From positions 211,492 to 254,203 of the forward strand of contig CAIWBA010000291.1 in the NCBI GenBank assembly GCA_903910765.1: a DNA stretch of 42,712 nt. Reading direction: 5' to 3'. Position 1 is the stretch's first letter. Every line of letters starts with the position of its first letter. This document shows, piece after piece, positions 10,276-21,000 of the stretch. The notes beneath the pieces are model-generated. The model was given only the letters and a program-made list of their open reading frames with translations, searched no databases and was not told the DNA's origin. Source of the stretch: an uncultured Bacteroidota bacterium (GTDB lineage: Bacteria; Bacteroidota; Bacteroidia; Chitinophagales; Chitinophagaceae). The position numbers and the translations under genes are program-made.

Positions 10276-10941
10276 TTGGTAGTAATAGGTATCGACTTTT
10301 CAATACAGTTTCCAGCTGTATGCATCTGTAAAGACTTTAAATCTTTTCGTTGGATTGCATGCGTCAATACCGGTACAACTAAAGCCCACCGAAAGTTACT
10401 TGAAGATACTCAACTTCAATTTCCTGAGCTTGAATTCATATTTCTACCTCCTAAAAATTTTAAGTACGATACTTATTCTGGAGTTGAAAGAGCTAAATTA
10501 GCAAACTATTCTCTTCTAGTTGATACCTTAATTAATCGAGTTAAAGAAGTAGTTAAATCTGAGCCAGACCGAATTATCTCAATTGAAGGAATTGCGTATG
10601 GCGCACAAGGTAATGCTCTACTTGATATTGCCCAGTCTACTGGAATGTTAAGAAAAAAAGTATTAGATAATATTCTAAATAATAAACAAGAAAGTCTATT
10701 CATATTTTCACCAGGAGAACTTAAAAATGCAATTGGAGCAAAGGGTAATGCTGGTAAAATAGACGTTTATAAACAATTTATGGAGACCCCAATTCTAGCA
10801 GAAGGAAGTGCCTTACATAATGTACTTATTCAATATACTGATCAAATTATAAAAAAAGATGTAGTTGGTTCGCCATTTATGGACATGATAGATTCATATT
10901 TAGCAGTTCTTAAAATTTATACATCACTAAAAGAATCCTAA
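10276..10941 (+). CDS. RuvC-like Holliday-junction resolvase / RNase H-fold nuclease
   Basis: A 221-aa protein with the RuvC signature order: VVIGIDFS (Asp7), SIEGIAYGAQGNALLDIAQ (Glu104 with the RuvC-type Gly-rich helix), a KGNAGK segment (156-161), and FMDMIDSYLAV (Asp203, Asp206). Four acidic residues match the two-metal site. It would cut branched DNA during phage recombination or before packaging, a job done in T4 by the unrelated endonuclease VII. The start is TTG at 10276, because the in-frame codon just upstream is followed by a TGA (10270-10272). A nearby ATG at 10269 is out of frame. The stop is 4 nt before the gp55-like ATG, so the two genes are co-transcribed. Confidence 0.85.
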   Translation: MVVIGIDFSIQFPAVCICKDFKSFRWIACVNTGTTKAHRKLLEDTQLQFPELEFIFLPPKNFKYDTYSGVERAKLANYSLLVDTLINRVKEVVKSEPDRIISIEGIAYGAQGNALLDIAQSTGMLRKKVLDNILNNKQESLFIFSPGELKNAIGAKGNAGKIDVYKQFMETPILAEGSALHNVLIQYTDQIIKKDVVGSPFMDMIDSYLAVLKIYTSLKES

Positions 10942-10945
10942 CTAA

Positions 10946-11365
10946 ATGTCAAAGGCTAAAGAGAGTAAATATTATATTAATAATAGAGATTTTACAAATG
11001 AAATTATTCGATGTAAACACGGTATGCTTAACGAGGTAACTGGTTATCAACACACTGCTGGCGAATTATCCCCAATTGCAATTAACTATTTTATAATTTT
11101 AGCAAACCGTGCAATCTTAAAATTAAGATTTAGTAATCCACTAGATAAAGAAGATTGTATCCAGTCAGCTCTATTAGATCTTCTTAGATATTGGAGAAAC
11201 TTTAATGAAGAAAAATCAAATAATGCATTTGCTTACTTTACTCAAATTGCAAAAAATGGTTATGCAAAAGAGTACAAGAAAATTTATAAACATATAGGTA
11301 AAGGCGAAAAAGTTGAGTTTGTGTCATTAAGCCATTCAGGAGACTCCGAAATTTATTCAATTTAA
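10946..11365 (+). CDS. T4 gp55-like late-transcription sigma factor
   Basis: A 139-aa protein (T4 gp55 is about 185 aa). The N-terminus KYYINNRDFTNEII parallels the gp55 segment KYNYVNNKELLQAII. The core DKEDCIQSALLDLLRYWRNF followed by KSNNAFAYFTQIAKNGYAKE is the sigma region 2-like part, with the gp55-type AF/AYFTQ motif. In T4, gp55 directs host RNA polymerase to TATAAATA late promoters and is activated by the sliding clamp. The C-terminal DSEIYSI is a short acidic-hydrophobic tail, loosely like the clamp-binding tail of gp55 (inference). It follows the RuvC-like gene by 4 nt and directly precedes the structural block that it would be expected to switch on. Confidence 0.85.
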   Translation: MSKAKESKYYINNRDFTNEIIRCKHGMLNEVTGYQHTAGELSPIAINYFIILANRAILKLRFSNPLDKEDCIQSALLDLLRYWRNFNEEKSNNAFAYFTQIAKNGYAKEYKKIYKHIGKGEKVEFVSLSHSGDSEIYSI

Positions 11366-11411
11366 CTATTTTTACTCTAAACCTTATAAATCCACTAGTA
11401 CTAGGACCCTT

Positions 11412-11421
11412 AATAAATAAA
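11412..11421 (+). promoter_or_regulatory. Candidate late promoter AATAAATAAA before the structural block
   Basis: AATAAATAAA ends 23 nt before the ATG of the 1111-aa baseplate gene. A second candidate, TATAAATC, lies at 11385-11392. A 10-bp palindrome, CTAGTACTAG (11395-11404), lies between them. The assignment rests on the gp55-like gene just upstream and on similarity to the other candidate words. The AT-rich background makes single matches weak evidence. Confidence 0.35.
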
Positions 11422-11444
11422 GGTAAAGATCTGGGCAATATCTC

Positions 11445-14400
11445 ATGAACATTAATAATCTCGTATTTTTTGATAAAAATGGTGAATCTTATAACTTTTC
11501 ACAAAACTCTGAAACTGGTTCTTGGGAAGGATCTGACTATTTTTTACCAATATCAACTGCGTTATACGACGTTTCAAATCTATTCATTCTTGAAAAGATT
11601 GGAGATAATTATCGATTTCCAGCACTAGAGCCAGGTTCTAAATTAACAGTTAAGTGGAAAACTGCTGAATCTTCAGATAATTTTTTCTTATTTACAATTG
11701 CCAAAGAGGATCCACATACTGATTCAACTACTTATTTAACTAGACAAACGAGTCTTGACATAAATTATGAAGACTTATCTCCAGGCGGATTTACCAATCT
11801 AGACTTAGCCTATCCATTACAATTAAATGTAGGTTTTTCTCCATCTGACGAAGTTAGTTATAACCGAATCCTAAATATTTACTATGAAATCGGTTCAAGT
11901 TCAACCCTAATTACCTCTATCTATTTTTATGGTGAAGGCGAAGACGAGGATGAGCGTTTCAGAATTTGGTTAGCCAATTTTGGAATCAAGTTTAATCGAG
12001 AAGATGCTCTTTTACTAAAAGATTATGATCTAAAGGAAGGTTTACCTGACTGGAAACAAATTAATCAAGCCAGAAAGCAATTATTAGTTAATCGTGATCA
12101 AATTTATCCATATGTTGGAACATACAAAGGTCTTACTAACATTATTAATATTTTAGGATACAGAGATGTACTTAGAGTAAAGGAATACTGGCAAGATCAG
12201 GATACTAAGTCAGCATATTATGGAAAATATGCAATGGTTGATGTTACTGATCTTCTTAATACTGGAACAATTGATAATATTGATCTGGTTGACCTAAACG
12301 GTCAAATTAAAAAGGGTGGAAAATTTAAAAAGACTGAGTTTCTTGCTCTAGCCTATGAATTTTCAATTGCTAGTGATATAATTGATGAAGATGGTATACC
12401 TGAAGTTGAATTTACTACTGACTTTACCATAGATGAAATATTTTATAAATTAAATAGATTATCTACTAAATTAAAAACTGAAATGTTACCAATAAATGTT
12501 GTAATCAAGGACATTATTGGAGAATTCATATATTTTAATAAGTTTACAGTTAGACAATGGTCAGACGTAGCATATATTACTGAACTTGAACTTAATGATG
12601 ACTATAATGTAACAATTAATCATCCATCAACTAAGTCACAATTACTATTAATTAGAGACATTAAGCCTTTATACCCTAAGTTAAATGGTACTTCTGAATT
12701 TCCTGAAATTACATTTAACCAAACTTCAATTTATCCATATCAAGATGGACAAAAGTATAATATCACAGAAATGCCAGACCTAATTACTGCAATTTCTGAC
12801 TATTATGAGGATATAAACCTATATGAATTTCAGTTACATGGACAAATCAATCCAACTGTATCTGGTGATGATATTGATGGAAAAGTTGGCTGCCCTATCA
12901 CATTAGAAGCATATATTCCAGATTTTACCCTATCTCAATTAGACGGATCTAAATTTATTGACTTTGTAGACTCTCATTTTACAATAGGAAATATTAGATA
13001 CCGTAATGGCTATGAAATGGAATGGAATATTACTGGTCCTCAAGGTTATGTATTTAATTGGAGAGCTAAGTTAATGGATATTATTAGAATACCACATATT
13101 TTACCGCATGTTGGAGATTACATAATTCAGTCAACTGTATATGATTTACAAGGAGGTCAAAATGTGAGTTATTTACATACAACTGTACTTAGTGAAGAAC
13201 CTGTAATTGAAGTATTTACTAAACTTCAAGATAAAGCTAAATACCAAATTAAGGATTTACATAATATAACACTTGGTGATATTGGTGACAGTCCAATCTA
13301 TTTACCATTTGCTAATGCAGTTAAAGGTGAAGCATTTACCTCAAGTTTAGCTCAACACTATTTAGATTGGAATACTTATTCTAATAATTTTGGAGTTGGT
13401 AATCCACAGACTGAATCCCAAATATTTACAGAAGGTATTGGATTTGAACAAGTTTCAAGCTCATCTAATCCAGCTAAAATTCAATTTGGCACAGGTTCTA
13501 GTCCATATGGCCAACCTACTATCTACGATTATCAAAATGCAACGCTTGGAGATTTAGTATTAAACCGACTTTCTGATCTTGAGTACACAGCAGATAGACT
13601 AAATGGATTTATTATTAAATTAGTAGAATATTCAATAAATCCTCTAATCGGTATTAATTTTTATACTGACAATATTATTTCAAGTTATGTAGTAGCGTCA
13701 TATATCGATGCAGTTGATTTAGCAGATCAGTTAAACCATGAATCAGTTGACCTAAATATTCAAGAATACCGATATGTTGAGGTAAATGGAAATATTCATG
13801 CACACGCAAAGAGACAAGATAAAGCACTACACCGAGTTTTAACACTTCACTATAATGGAGCACCTAAATTTAAAGAGTATGTATATACATTTAGTTATCC
13901 TACCCTAATTTACTCTAATCAACTTATAAGTACCCTAAATTTACAGCTTTCTCAAATTGCCAAAGAAATTGATGAAGACTTATTATTTTTAAATGTACCA
14001 TTTGAAGAGTGTTTACGTAAAACTGGTGAAACTACCTATTCAATGACAGTTTTAACTATTCCAAGCGTATTTACTTCATTTAAAACATTTACCCTAACTC
14101 GAGCCCAAGAATTTATAGTAGGAACAACGGTTAGAGCAACCAGTATTTCAAATCCAGGAGACTGGGTTGAAGGTATTGTTACTCAATCTGCCCTACTTAA
14201 TTCAATTATTATAACGTTTACGAATAGTTCATTAACTGGAAATACCAGAGCAGATTGGGCATTTACTTATGTTGAAACAATTACAAATTTAAAACCAACC
14301 TTTGCTGCTGCAGGTACTCCAAACTATTGGATTAATAACCAAATCGGTAACTATATCAATTTTTCATCATTAACTAGCCCTAGTGCAACTGTTACTGGTT

Positions 14401-14780
14401 ATTTACCATCAACTGTTGACCAAAATACATTTAGTCTTTCCAATTTAAAGACAGGATTAGATGGATTAGTTGTTCCATTACATCAACCGGTATTTGCAGC
14501 TATTTCAAATATAGAGTCTAAAAAGAACTGTATTTGGACCTTAACCTTATTTGGAAAGGAAGTTGTGAAAATCCAAAATATTGCAACCTTTATTTGGAGA
14601 TTTGCTGATCCTGGAGAATATTCATTAACTGCTACTGTAACTGACGTTAATGATAACGAGTATACTCTAGTAACTGCTTTTAATGCAGTTCATGCAAATA
14701 AAATTGAAGACTATACTAAATATATTGAAAACACGCTTGATCGCCGCCGCCTATTATCTGGTTACCGTCGATTTGCTTAA
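11445..14780 (+). CDS. Large baseplate protein, gp7/tail-protein-I-like (1111 aa)
   Basis: The segment at residues 220-249 (YPYVGTYKGLTNIINILGY, then RDVLRVKEYW) resembles the conserved GT..GL...L..LG.. element of P2 gpI/baseplate wedge proteins, preceded by helix-rich IWLANFG and QINQARKQLL. Two PKD/Ig-like beta segments follow, one around residues 515-590 (WNITGPQGYVFNWRA, VGDYIIQSTVYD) and one near the C-terminus (TFIWRFADPGEYSLTATVTD). T4 gp7 is also about 1000 aa. It probably forms part of the baseplate wedge. ATG start, with no Shine-Dalgarno in the leader. It is the first gene of the structural block after the late sigma factor. The exact T4 equivalent is uncertain. Confidence 0.65.
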   Translation: MNINNLVFFDKNGESYNFSQNSETGSWEGSDYFLPISTALYDVSNLFILEKIGDNYRFPALEPGSKLTVKWKTAESSDNFFLFTIAKEDPHTDSTTYLTRQTSLDINYEDLSPGGFTNLDLAYPLQLNVGFSPSDEVSYNRILNIYYEIGSSSTLITSIYFYGEGEDEDERFRIWLANFGIKFNREDALLLKDYDLKEGLPDWKQINQARKQLLVNRDQIYPYVGTYKGLTNIINILGYRDVLRVKEYWQDQDTKSAYYGKYAMVDVTDLLNTGTIDNIDLVDLNGQIKKGGKFKKTEFLALAYEFSIASDIIDEDGIPEVEFTTDFTIDEIFYKLNRLSTKLKTEMLPINVVIKDIIGEFIYFNKFTVRQWSDVAYITELELNDDYNVTINHPSTKSQLLLIRDIKPLYPKLNGTSEFPEITFNQTSIYPYQDGQKYNITEMPDLITAISDYYEDINLYEFQLHGQINPTVSGDDIDGKVGCPITLEAYIPDFTLSQLDGSKFIDFVDSHFTIGNIRYRNGYEMEWNITGPQGYVFNWRAKLMDIIRIPHILPHVGDYIIQSTVYDLQGGQNVSYLHTTVLSEEPVIEVFTKLQDKAKYQIKDLHNITLGDIGDSPIYLPFANAVKGEAFTSSLAQHYLDWNTYSNNFGVGNPQTESQIFTEGIGFEQVSSSSNPAKIQFGTGSSPYGQPTIYDYQNATLGDLVLNRLSDLEYTADRLNGFIIKLVEYSINPLIGINFYTDNIISSYVVASYIDAVDLADQLNHESVDLNIQEYRYVEVNGNIHAHAKRQDKALHRVLTLHYNGAPKFKEYVYTFSYPTLIYSNQLISTLNLQLSQIAKEIDEDLLFLNVPFEECLRKTGETTYSMTVLTIPSVFTSFKTFTLTRAQEFIVGTTVRATSISNPGDWVEGIVTQSALLNSIIITFTNSSLTGNTRADWAFTYVETITNLKPTFAAAGTPNYWINNQIGNYINFSSLTSPSATVTGYLPSTVDQNTFSLSNLKTGLDGLVVPLHQPVFAAISNIESKKNCIWTLTLFGKEVVKIQNIATFIWRFADPGEYSLTATVTDVNDNEYTLVTAFNAVHANKIEDYTKYIENTLDRRRLLSGYRRFA

Positions 14781-14788
14781 TAAATAAA
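14779..14788 (+). promoter_or_regulatory. Candidate late promoter AATAAATAAA at the end of the 1111-aa gene
   Basis: AATAAATAAA overlaps the TAA stop (14778-14780) of the preceding gene and ends 22 nt before the ATG of the 354-aa gene. It is the same word and spacing as at 11412-11421. The rest of the 30-nt gap is almost pure A/T, so chance is a real alternative. Confidence 0.3.
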
Positions 14789-14810
14789 AAATATAAAAAA
14801 TTAATAAAAA

Positions 14811-15875
14811 ATGGCATTTACTAACCTAACTCTATCCACAACCCCTTTATTAGAGACAACCTTCATCTCTGATATGAGACTAATCGTTAACGCTAACGTT
14901 GCAGTCGTTAAAGGTAAAGTTGAAGACTTAATTAATACTTTTGAATTTGACTTAACTAACAAATACATTGGAGTAGATAATTACTTTAACCAAGTTAAAA
15001 CAAACAATGTTATCCTAGGAAATAGTATTTCTTTTATGGATACAACCAATGTAATTGGAAGCTTAACCAAATCAGTTGGAAAATCAATACTATCTGTTGA
15101 TAAACTGGTTATTCAAGCTGGAGGATCAATCGATATGACTGGTACTGGAAATACAATGGCAGTAAAGAAATTTGGTGTAGGAATGTCGTTAGCCAATTTA
15201 CAAAATGTTTCTCTATTTGCAGATGATGCATTCTACGTAGGTTCACCAGCAACTTCAACTCCAATTAAATCTCAGTTTTATGGCGAAACTAAATTTTTAG
15301 GTCAAGCCGTTACTCAAAGTACTGATACGCCAACTGTTCCTAATTTAATCACATTAAGTGCTGAATCTACGTACTATCATAGTACACTAGTTTTAAGCAA
15401 AACCAGTAATCAATTTATTTACCTTTCTATTCAAGCGGCTGACTCAAGTCCTAGTGGAAAACCGGTTTACTTATTCTTAATGGAAGATGCACTAAACCGC
15501 CCAAACCCAGGACAAAGTTTTACAATTGTAATTAAAGAATATTTAGATAATAGTGGATTATCTGCTTTACCAGTTGCAGATTGGGGACATATTAAAATTG
15601 CTCCAGGTTATATTGATGGAACCAATACTCAAGCACTAATTAATGGTGGAACTCACTCAACTGCTGCAACTTCAGCAAATGCAGTAGTTTTTGCACTAGC
15701 TAATCAACATGTTGAATTATATAATACAGCAATTCAGGCAGATATTACTACTAAACCATTAATATTTGGTTCATCTGTTACTTTTACCAAATTTGAAAAT
15801 TTACCTTCAATTGGAGCAGTTACTGACTGCCGATTTGTTATTACAGGTTCTCATAATATTAATATCATAAACTAA
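14811..15875 (+). CDS. Virion structural protein, unrecognised (354 aa)
   Basis: I do not recognise a family. The N-terminus (MAFTNLTLSTTPLLETTF) is followed by a helical stretch (NVAVVKGKVEDLINTFEF). The rest is Thr/Ser/Asn-rich and beta-predicted, including KSVGKSILSVDKLVIQAGGS and a C-terminus GSHNINIIN. There is no signal peptide or membrane segment. Composition and position between two large baseplate-type genes suggest a trimeric beta-structured tail or baseplate component. The leader is A-rich (TTAATAAAAA before the ATG) without a Shine-Dalgarno. The next gene starts 15 nt after the stop. Confidence 0.8.
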   Translation: MAFTNLTLSTTPLLETTFISDMRLIVNANVAVVKGKVEDLINTFEFDLTNKYIGVDNYFNQVKTNNVILGNSISFMDTTNVIGSLTKSVGKSILSVDKLVIQAGGSIDMTGTGNTMAVKKFGVGMSLANLQNVSLFADDAFYVGSPATSTPIKSQFYGETKFLGQAVTQSTDTPTVPNLITLSAESTYYHSTLVLSKTSNQFIYLSIQAADSSPSGKPVYLFLMEDALNRPNPGQSFTIVIKEYLDNSGLSALPVADWGHIKIAPGYIDGTNTQALINGGTHSTAATSANAVVFALANQHVELYNTAIQADITTKPLIFGSSVTFTKFENLPSIGAVTDCRFVITGSHNINIIN

Positions 15876-15890
15876 TTTAATTAACTACGT

Positions 15891-18065
15891 ATGGCAACCG
15901 CACCACTAATAAAACCAATACAGACTCAAAAGGGAATGTTTTATACATTCCAGAGTTCAATTGAGGATTTAAGTTTAACCTTTAATAATAATACAAATAA
16001 GTTTAAATTCTCTAAATTTGCTCTGTTACGTATTCCGGAAATTTCAATTCCGTCGACTATGGAAACTGACAATAAGACTCAGTTTTTTGCACAAGGTGAA
16101 ACTCCAGTACTTTCAAATCTATCAGCTAACGAAAATTTAAACTTAGCTAATAGTTTTCAAAACTATGCACTTAACTTAGAAAGCTTATTAATATCTCAGA
16201 CTTCATATAAAAGAGAAAAAAAATTAAACGTATCTGAGCGTGTATTTTGGAAATGGTTAAAGGAGAGCGGAGCAATTCGTTGGAGAGATTCAAACTCTAC
16301 TGAAGTTATTTCAAATTTACCAGTTGGTGAATCTCGTTGGAGCGAAGATTGGTATGATCCAATCTTAACTTCATATAATCGAGTAGTTAAATATGTTGGA
16401 GAAATTGATGTAGTAAACTCAGTTCGTAGTAAAGATAACTCATATAGTGAATTATACATACACGTACCTACTAATGTAGGTTCAAGTCCAACTGTCTTAT
16501 TTGAATCAAAGCCTGATGAGAATTACGGACCTGATATGATTATCGTAAATACTCCAGGAGATCCATTAGACCTTGAATACTTAAATGGTAGACACTATAA
16601 TGATACTCATCCATTTGTTGGAATGAGCCTGCAAGCATTTTATGATCTAGATTCAAATATTGTAGATAATTATATTTCAAATACATTAACGGTTCAACCA
16701 AGTACTCTTGGTTTTTGGTGGGGATCTCATTCTATACAAAATGCGTATTATACAGATCCAGCAGAATATTTTGGAACTCCATATGGTGTTCTAACTTCAA
16801 CTCCTAAAGTTCAACGTATTTTTAAAGAATATTCAGCTGCTTCTAGATCTGTTGAATATTTACGATCAACTCATGATGGTATGATTATTGATTTCAATCT
16901 ATCAAATTACTTATTAGCTCAACAAAATACAAATATTAAATCATTTGCTCAATTAAATGATAGTTATACAAATAGTGACTTTGAATTTAATGCAATTCTA
17001 GTTTATTATGATGTATATGATCCATTACCAAGTGCAGTTGCTGGTGTTGAACCAGTTACAGTAACAAATTTATATGGAGTTTATTTCTTAAATAAAGTAG
17101 TTCAAAATGGTAGTGAATTTGTTATACCAATGATAACAAAAAATAAGCCAGATACCATTAATAAAACTAATGGTAATGCCTTTGCGTTTAAAGTAAATTT
17201 AAAATTTGATACTTCAATCGAAGATGTTTCAGTTGAAAAATCAGTTAATGATTATAGTACAGTTGCACTAGAATTATTCTATGATGTATTAACTGAGATG
17301 AGATCATTACAAACTAAATTTAATGATAAATTACTTGAACTTGAAAATTTAAAAACCGATGTTGATTTAGCAAAGGATGCTCTATTAAATACAACAGCCT
17401 TAACCAGTTTAGCAAATAGACTTAGTTCTCTTGAAACAACGGTTGCTGCCTCAACTTCTGCATTTGCTGAAGCTACTTCAATTATGTCATTAATTGACAG
17501 TGTAAATGGTAGAATCGATGAAATTTTAAGTGGAACAACCTCTTTACAAATAAGTTATAATACTGAATCCTTTAAACCTGGATATGGAATGGCTCTAGAT
17601 AAAACAATCCCAAACCAAATTGTATTTACATCAGGTGTTCAAAATTATTCATTAATTAATGAAGTTGACCTTAGTGTAAATACACAAGGAGACAAAACAG
17701 TTGCATTGGGAATTGGTGGAACCCAAATACGTCATCTTAAATTAAACGGGTCAGGAAGCCCTATTCCATTTAATTTAATTAGAGACTTAACCATTTATAT
17801 TGATGATTCATCCAATACTTGGAAATTAGGTCAAACTCTTAGAATTGTTTGTGATTCTCAAATTGTTCCAAGTACCTATGTAATTAATATAAAAACAGAT
17901 TCGCTAAATATTACAAATTCACTTGCTACTTATAATATACTAGTTGCTCAATTAACTGCAGCAGACTTTCCTACTACTTACGGTAGAACTGGTACAACTA
18001 TTATTGATATTATATGTACAAATGCTAAAACTTTAACGTTCAACGTCGATAAAATAATAAGATAA
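15891..18065 (+). CDS. Baseplate/tail structural protein with central coiled coil (724 aa)
   Basis: The N-terminal part (PEISIPSTMETDNKTQFF) and the middle segment NLYGVYFLNKVVQNGSEF, then KTNGNAFAFKVNLKFDTS, look like conserved beta modules of myovirus baseplate proteins, though I cannot name the T4 equivalent. Residues about 460-545 (EMRSLQTKFNDKLLELENLK, LANRLSSLETTV) form a likely coiled coil, suggesting oligomerisation. The C-terminal 170 residues are beta-rich. ATG start. It lies 15 nt after the 354-aa gene and 4 nt before the next, so it is tightly co-transcribed within the structural block. Confidence 0.75.
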   Translation: MATAPLIKPIQTQKGMFYTFQSSIEDLSLTFNNNTNKFKFSKFALLRIPEISIPSTMETDNKTQFFAQGETPVLSNLSANENLNLANSFQNYALNLESLLISQTSYKREKKLNVSERVFWKWLKESGAIRWRDSNSTEVISNLPVGESRWSEDWYDPILTSYNRVVKYVGEIDVVNSVRSKDNSYSELYIHVPTNVGSSPTVLFESKPDENYGPDMIIVNTPGDPLDLEYLNGRHYNDTHPFVGMSLQAFYDLDSNIVDNYISNTLTVQPSTLGFWWGSHSIQNAYYTDPAEYFGTPYGVLTSTPKVQRIFKEYSAASRSVEYLRSTHDGMIIDFNLSNYLLAQQNTNIKSFAQLNDSYTNSDFEFNAILVYYDVYDPLPSAVAGVEPVTVTNLYGVYFLNKVVQNGSEFVIPMITKNKPDTINKTNGNAFAFKVNLKFDTSIEDVSVEKSVNDYSTVALELFYDVLTEMRSLQTKFNDKLLELENLKTDVDLAKDALLNTTALTSLANRLSSLETTVAASTSAFAEATSIMSLIDSVNGRIDEILSGTTSLQISYNTESFKPGYGMALDKTIPNQIVFTSGVQNYSLINEVDLSVNTQGDKTVALGIGGTQIRHLKLNGSGSPIPFNLIRDLTIYIDDSSNTWKLGQTLRIVCDSQIVPSTYVINIKTDSLNITNSLATYNILVAQLTAADFPTTYGRTGTTIIDIICTNAKTLTFNVDKIIR

Positions 18066-18069
18066 CTAA

Positions 18070-21000
18070 ATGGCAGCAGACAAATCATCATTAAGCGATT
18101 ACTTAGCTGAGCTCGGTGTCGATATTAATAATCTTCAAGAATTTTTACTTAAACTTTCTTTAATATTATCAACGAAATCAGATTCAGTAACCGTTACTCA
18201 AACCCTACAGGATGGAACTAAGTCCGACTATCTAGTACCATCATTTGGTTACTTAAGCGGTCGGGTTAATAGCATTGAACAAAAATTTAATGATCTATTG
18301 AGTGGTAATGCCAATCAATTGGGAGTTAAGGACGCTGATGGTAACCTTAGAAAATTTGAATTAAAAGATTTATCAGGAGTTATTTCTGATTTAGAAAATG
18401 TTGGAAATACTGGAGTTGCTCTACCTGCAACATTTAACTATAAAACAAATTGGTTCTTTGAATCATTCCTAAATCCATTACTTTATATTAATGTAGATAC
18501 TTCTACTATTACAACTGACTCTGATATTAATAAATTTGAAGTTAAGAGACTTATTATTACAAGTAAAGATCAAACCAAATTAAACTATTTTGATTCAACA
18601 TATAAAGGCCAAACTAATTTAATATACAGTGATGTAATTGCAGATTTAGGTACAAGAATAATTGACTATTTTGAAGATGAATCTGAAGTTGAATTACCAC
18701 CTTCTAAAAATACAGTTAGAGGAACCTTTGATATTCTAAATATTTTAGAAGATTCATCAACCTCAATTATCGGTGGTCAAACTTTAACTAATGCAATTCG
18801 TAGATACAGATTAAGTACACTAAAATATTCAAATATATCAGGTCCTACTATTGTTGAAAAAACACTAGTTGCTGGAGACATATTATTAGCGGCTGATAAT
18901 TCAGAATTTAAAGTTGACTCAGTTGATTCTAATTCTAGAACGGTAATTTTATCATTAATTTTTGGAACCGCTGGTTTAAAACAAGGAGCTGCTCAATTAC
19001 GAATAAAACCACAATTAGTTAAGGAGTCTATAATCCAGGTAAATTTAGGATATAACGAAAGAAATATTATTTTCTTAAGACCAATTAGTGATAGACTTTC
19101 TGTAACTACTGATAAATATTCTCAAGGATTTGGAATATTAACAAATGAATTAACGATCACTATGAATAATGGAGATCAAATGACACTAAGCGATTTTTAC
19201 GGAACCTTTGTTTCAGATTTTGGAATGTTATTCTTAAGCTATGCAAAAGAAAAGAAACTTCCATCATCTATGGGAGAGGCTCCAAATTTAGTAACGGTTT
19301 CTTCTAATAATTTTAAAGTTATTCAAACTGATCAGCATATTCAAGATTCAGATAATACTCTTGCAATTAAACAAAAGATTTCTGCTAAAGAACAGGCAGT
19401 TTCTCAAATTAGAGAAATTGATACTCAAATTTCAACAACTAGAGCTAACTTAAATACAAATGCATCTTTAAATGAATCTCAAAAGTTAAAATTACAAAAG
19501 GATTTATCAACTCTTGCTGATACTCGTGCAACATTAACCAATACTCAACAAAGTTTAATTTCGGATATTACTACCTCAATTAAATCAACTCCGAGTTTTA
19601 TAACTAATCCAACTTACCGAGTTAGAGGATTTTGGTCAATTCCTACTGCCCTTACTACTGCATATGGAACTCAACATGTTGTTCAATTTAAAATATCATA
19701 CCGTACTCTAAGTAAAACAGGTAGTTCAAAAACAGCTGATCAATTAGAATTTGTTGATGCAAGTGGAAATAAAGTAACCGGTGCATTTTCACCATGGACA
19801 GAATTTTTATCTAAAGCTAGAACTAAGAAATTAAATACATTAACCGGTTTTTATGAATGGTCAGACGAAAATATTTCTGATCCAAATGAAGTTAACTCTA
19901 ACCAATTAGATATTCCAATTAAAAAAGGAGAAGTTGTTGAAATTAGAATTAAGAGTTTGTCTGAAGCAGGTTGGCCTGATTCACCAGTTGAATCAGCATG
20001 GTCTGAGAGTATTCTAGTTGAATTTCCAGCAGGTATTGAAACGGCTGAAGATGCAACCATTGTTTCTCAACAAGCATTTGCCGATGAGACTAGAATAAAT
20101 TTTCAATCTGAATTAAATGCAAAAGGTTTAGATATTCACTTAAGCTCTGCATTTACTACTCGTGATAAATATTTTGCTCATAAATCAGAAGATATTGCAA
20201 GTGGATTCTTTTCAAGTGATGGAAGCGTGGTTGACCTTTACACAAAGGTTAAGAGTATTTCAGATTCAATATCTGCAGTTCAAACCGCTTTATCTACTGG
20301 AGCTGGTGCACTATCAGTTAGTATCATTGATCAATTAGGTAATCAACAATCAGTTACAAATGGTCAATCATTAGAATTATTTGCTGGATATTATAAAGAC
20401 TTAATTAAAGATACAAGCGTTGTACCAGTTTTATATAATCATGGTAAAATTCTAGCAACTCAATACCTAATACAATTACAAAATACTTCTCAAACTGCAC
20501 TTCAATTAATTTCAACACTGAATGGCGGACTTGCAGAGGTTGCTCCAGCTTCAAATGCTTATATTAATCCAACCGTTAACTATCATGCTAATTTAAGATA
20601 TGATAGATCTCCACTTGTTATTAATAACTCAATTAGTTCAAGTATTAGTGGATTTGTACAAAAAGATGGATATCAATCATCTCAAGTTAAGAGTCAATAT
20701 ATTTACTCAAGATATAAAAGCGTAACTCTAGCAGATACCTTATACTCAGGAGATGGTGTAAATGGAGATGGAGACTCAAGTGGAAGTATTTACTCTCCAT
20801 CTACTTCTAACTATGCGTATGATGGTGTAACAATTGGAACAACAAAAGTTCCATATTCAGATGGTCATTATTTACCATTTAATCCAACTACATCAGCTCC
20901 ATTATATTCACCAGCTGGTGCAGTTACAAATTCAAATATTTGGAATGGAGTAGTTACCTCAAATATTCCACAAGGTGGAGGTCAAGTTAGCGAATTCTGT

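Noticed and set aside
10269-10331. ATG at 10269 just upstream of the RuvC-like gene
   Set aside because: It is out of frame and opens only 20 codons. The RuvC motif MVVIGIDFS requires the TTG start at 10276, because an in-frame TGA lies at 10270-10272.
11238-11438. Minus-strand 66-codon ORF overlapping the end of the gp55-like gene
   Set aside because: It lies antisense to a gene with a recognised family and overlaps its whole 3' end. It needs a non-ATG start and matches no known protein.
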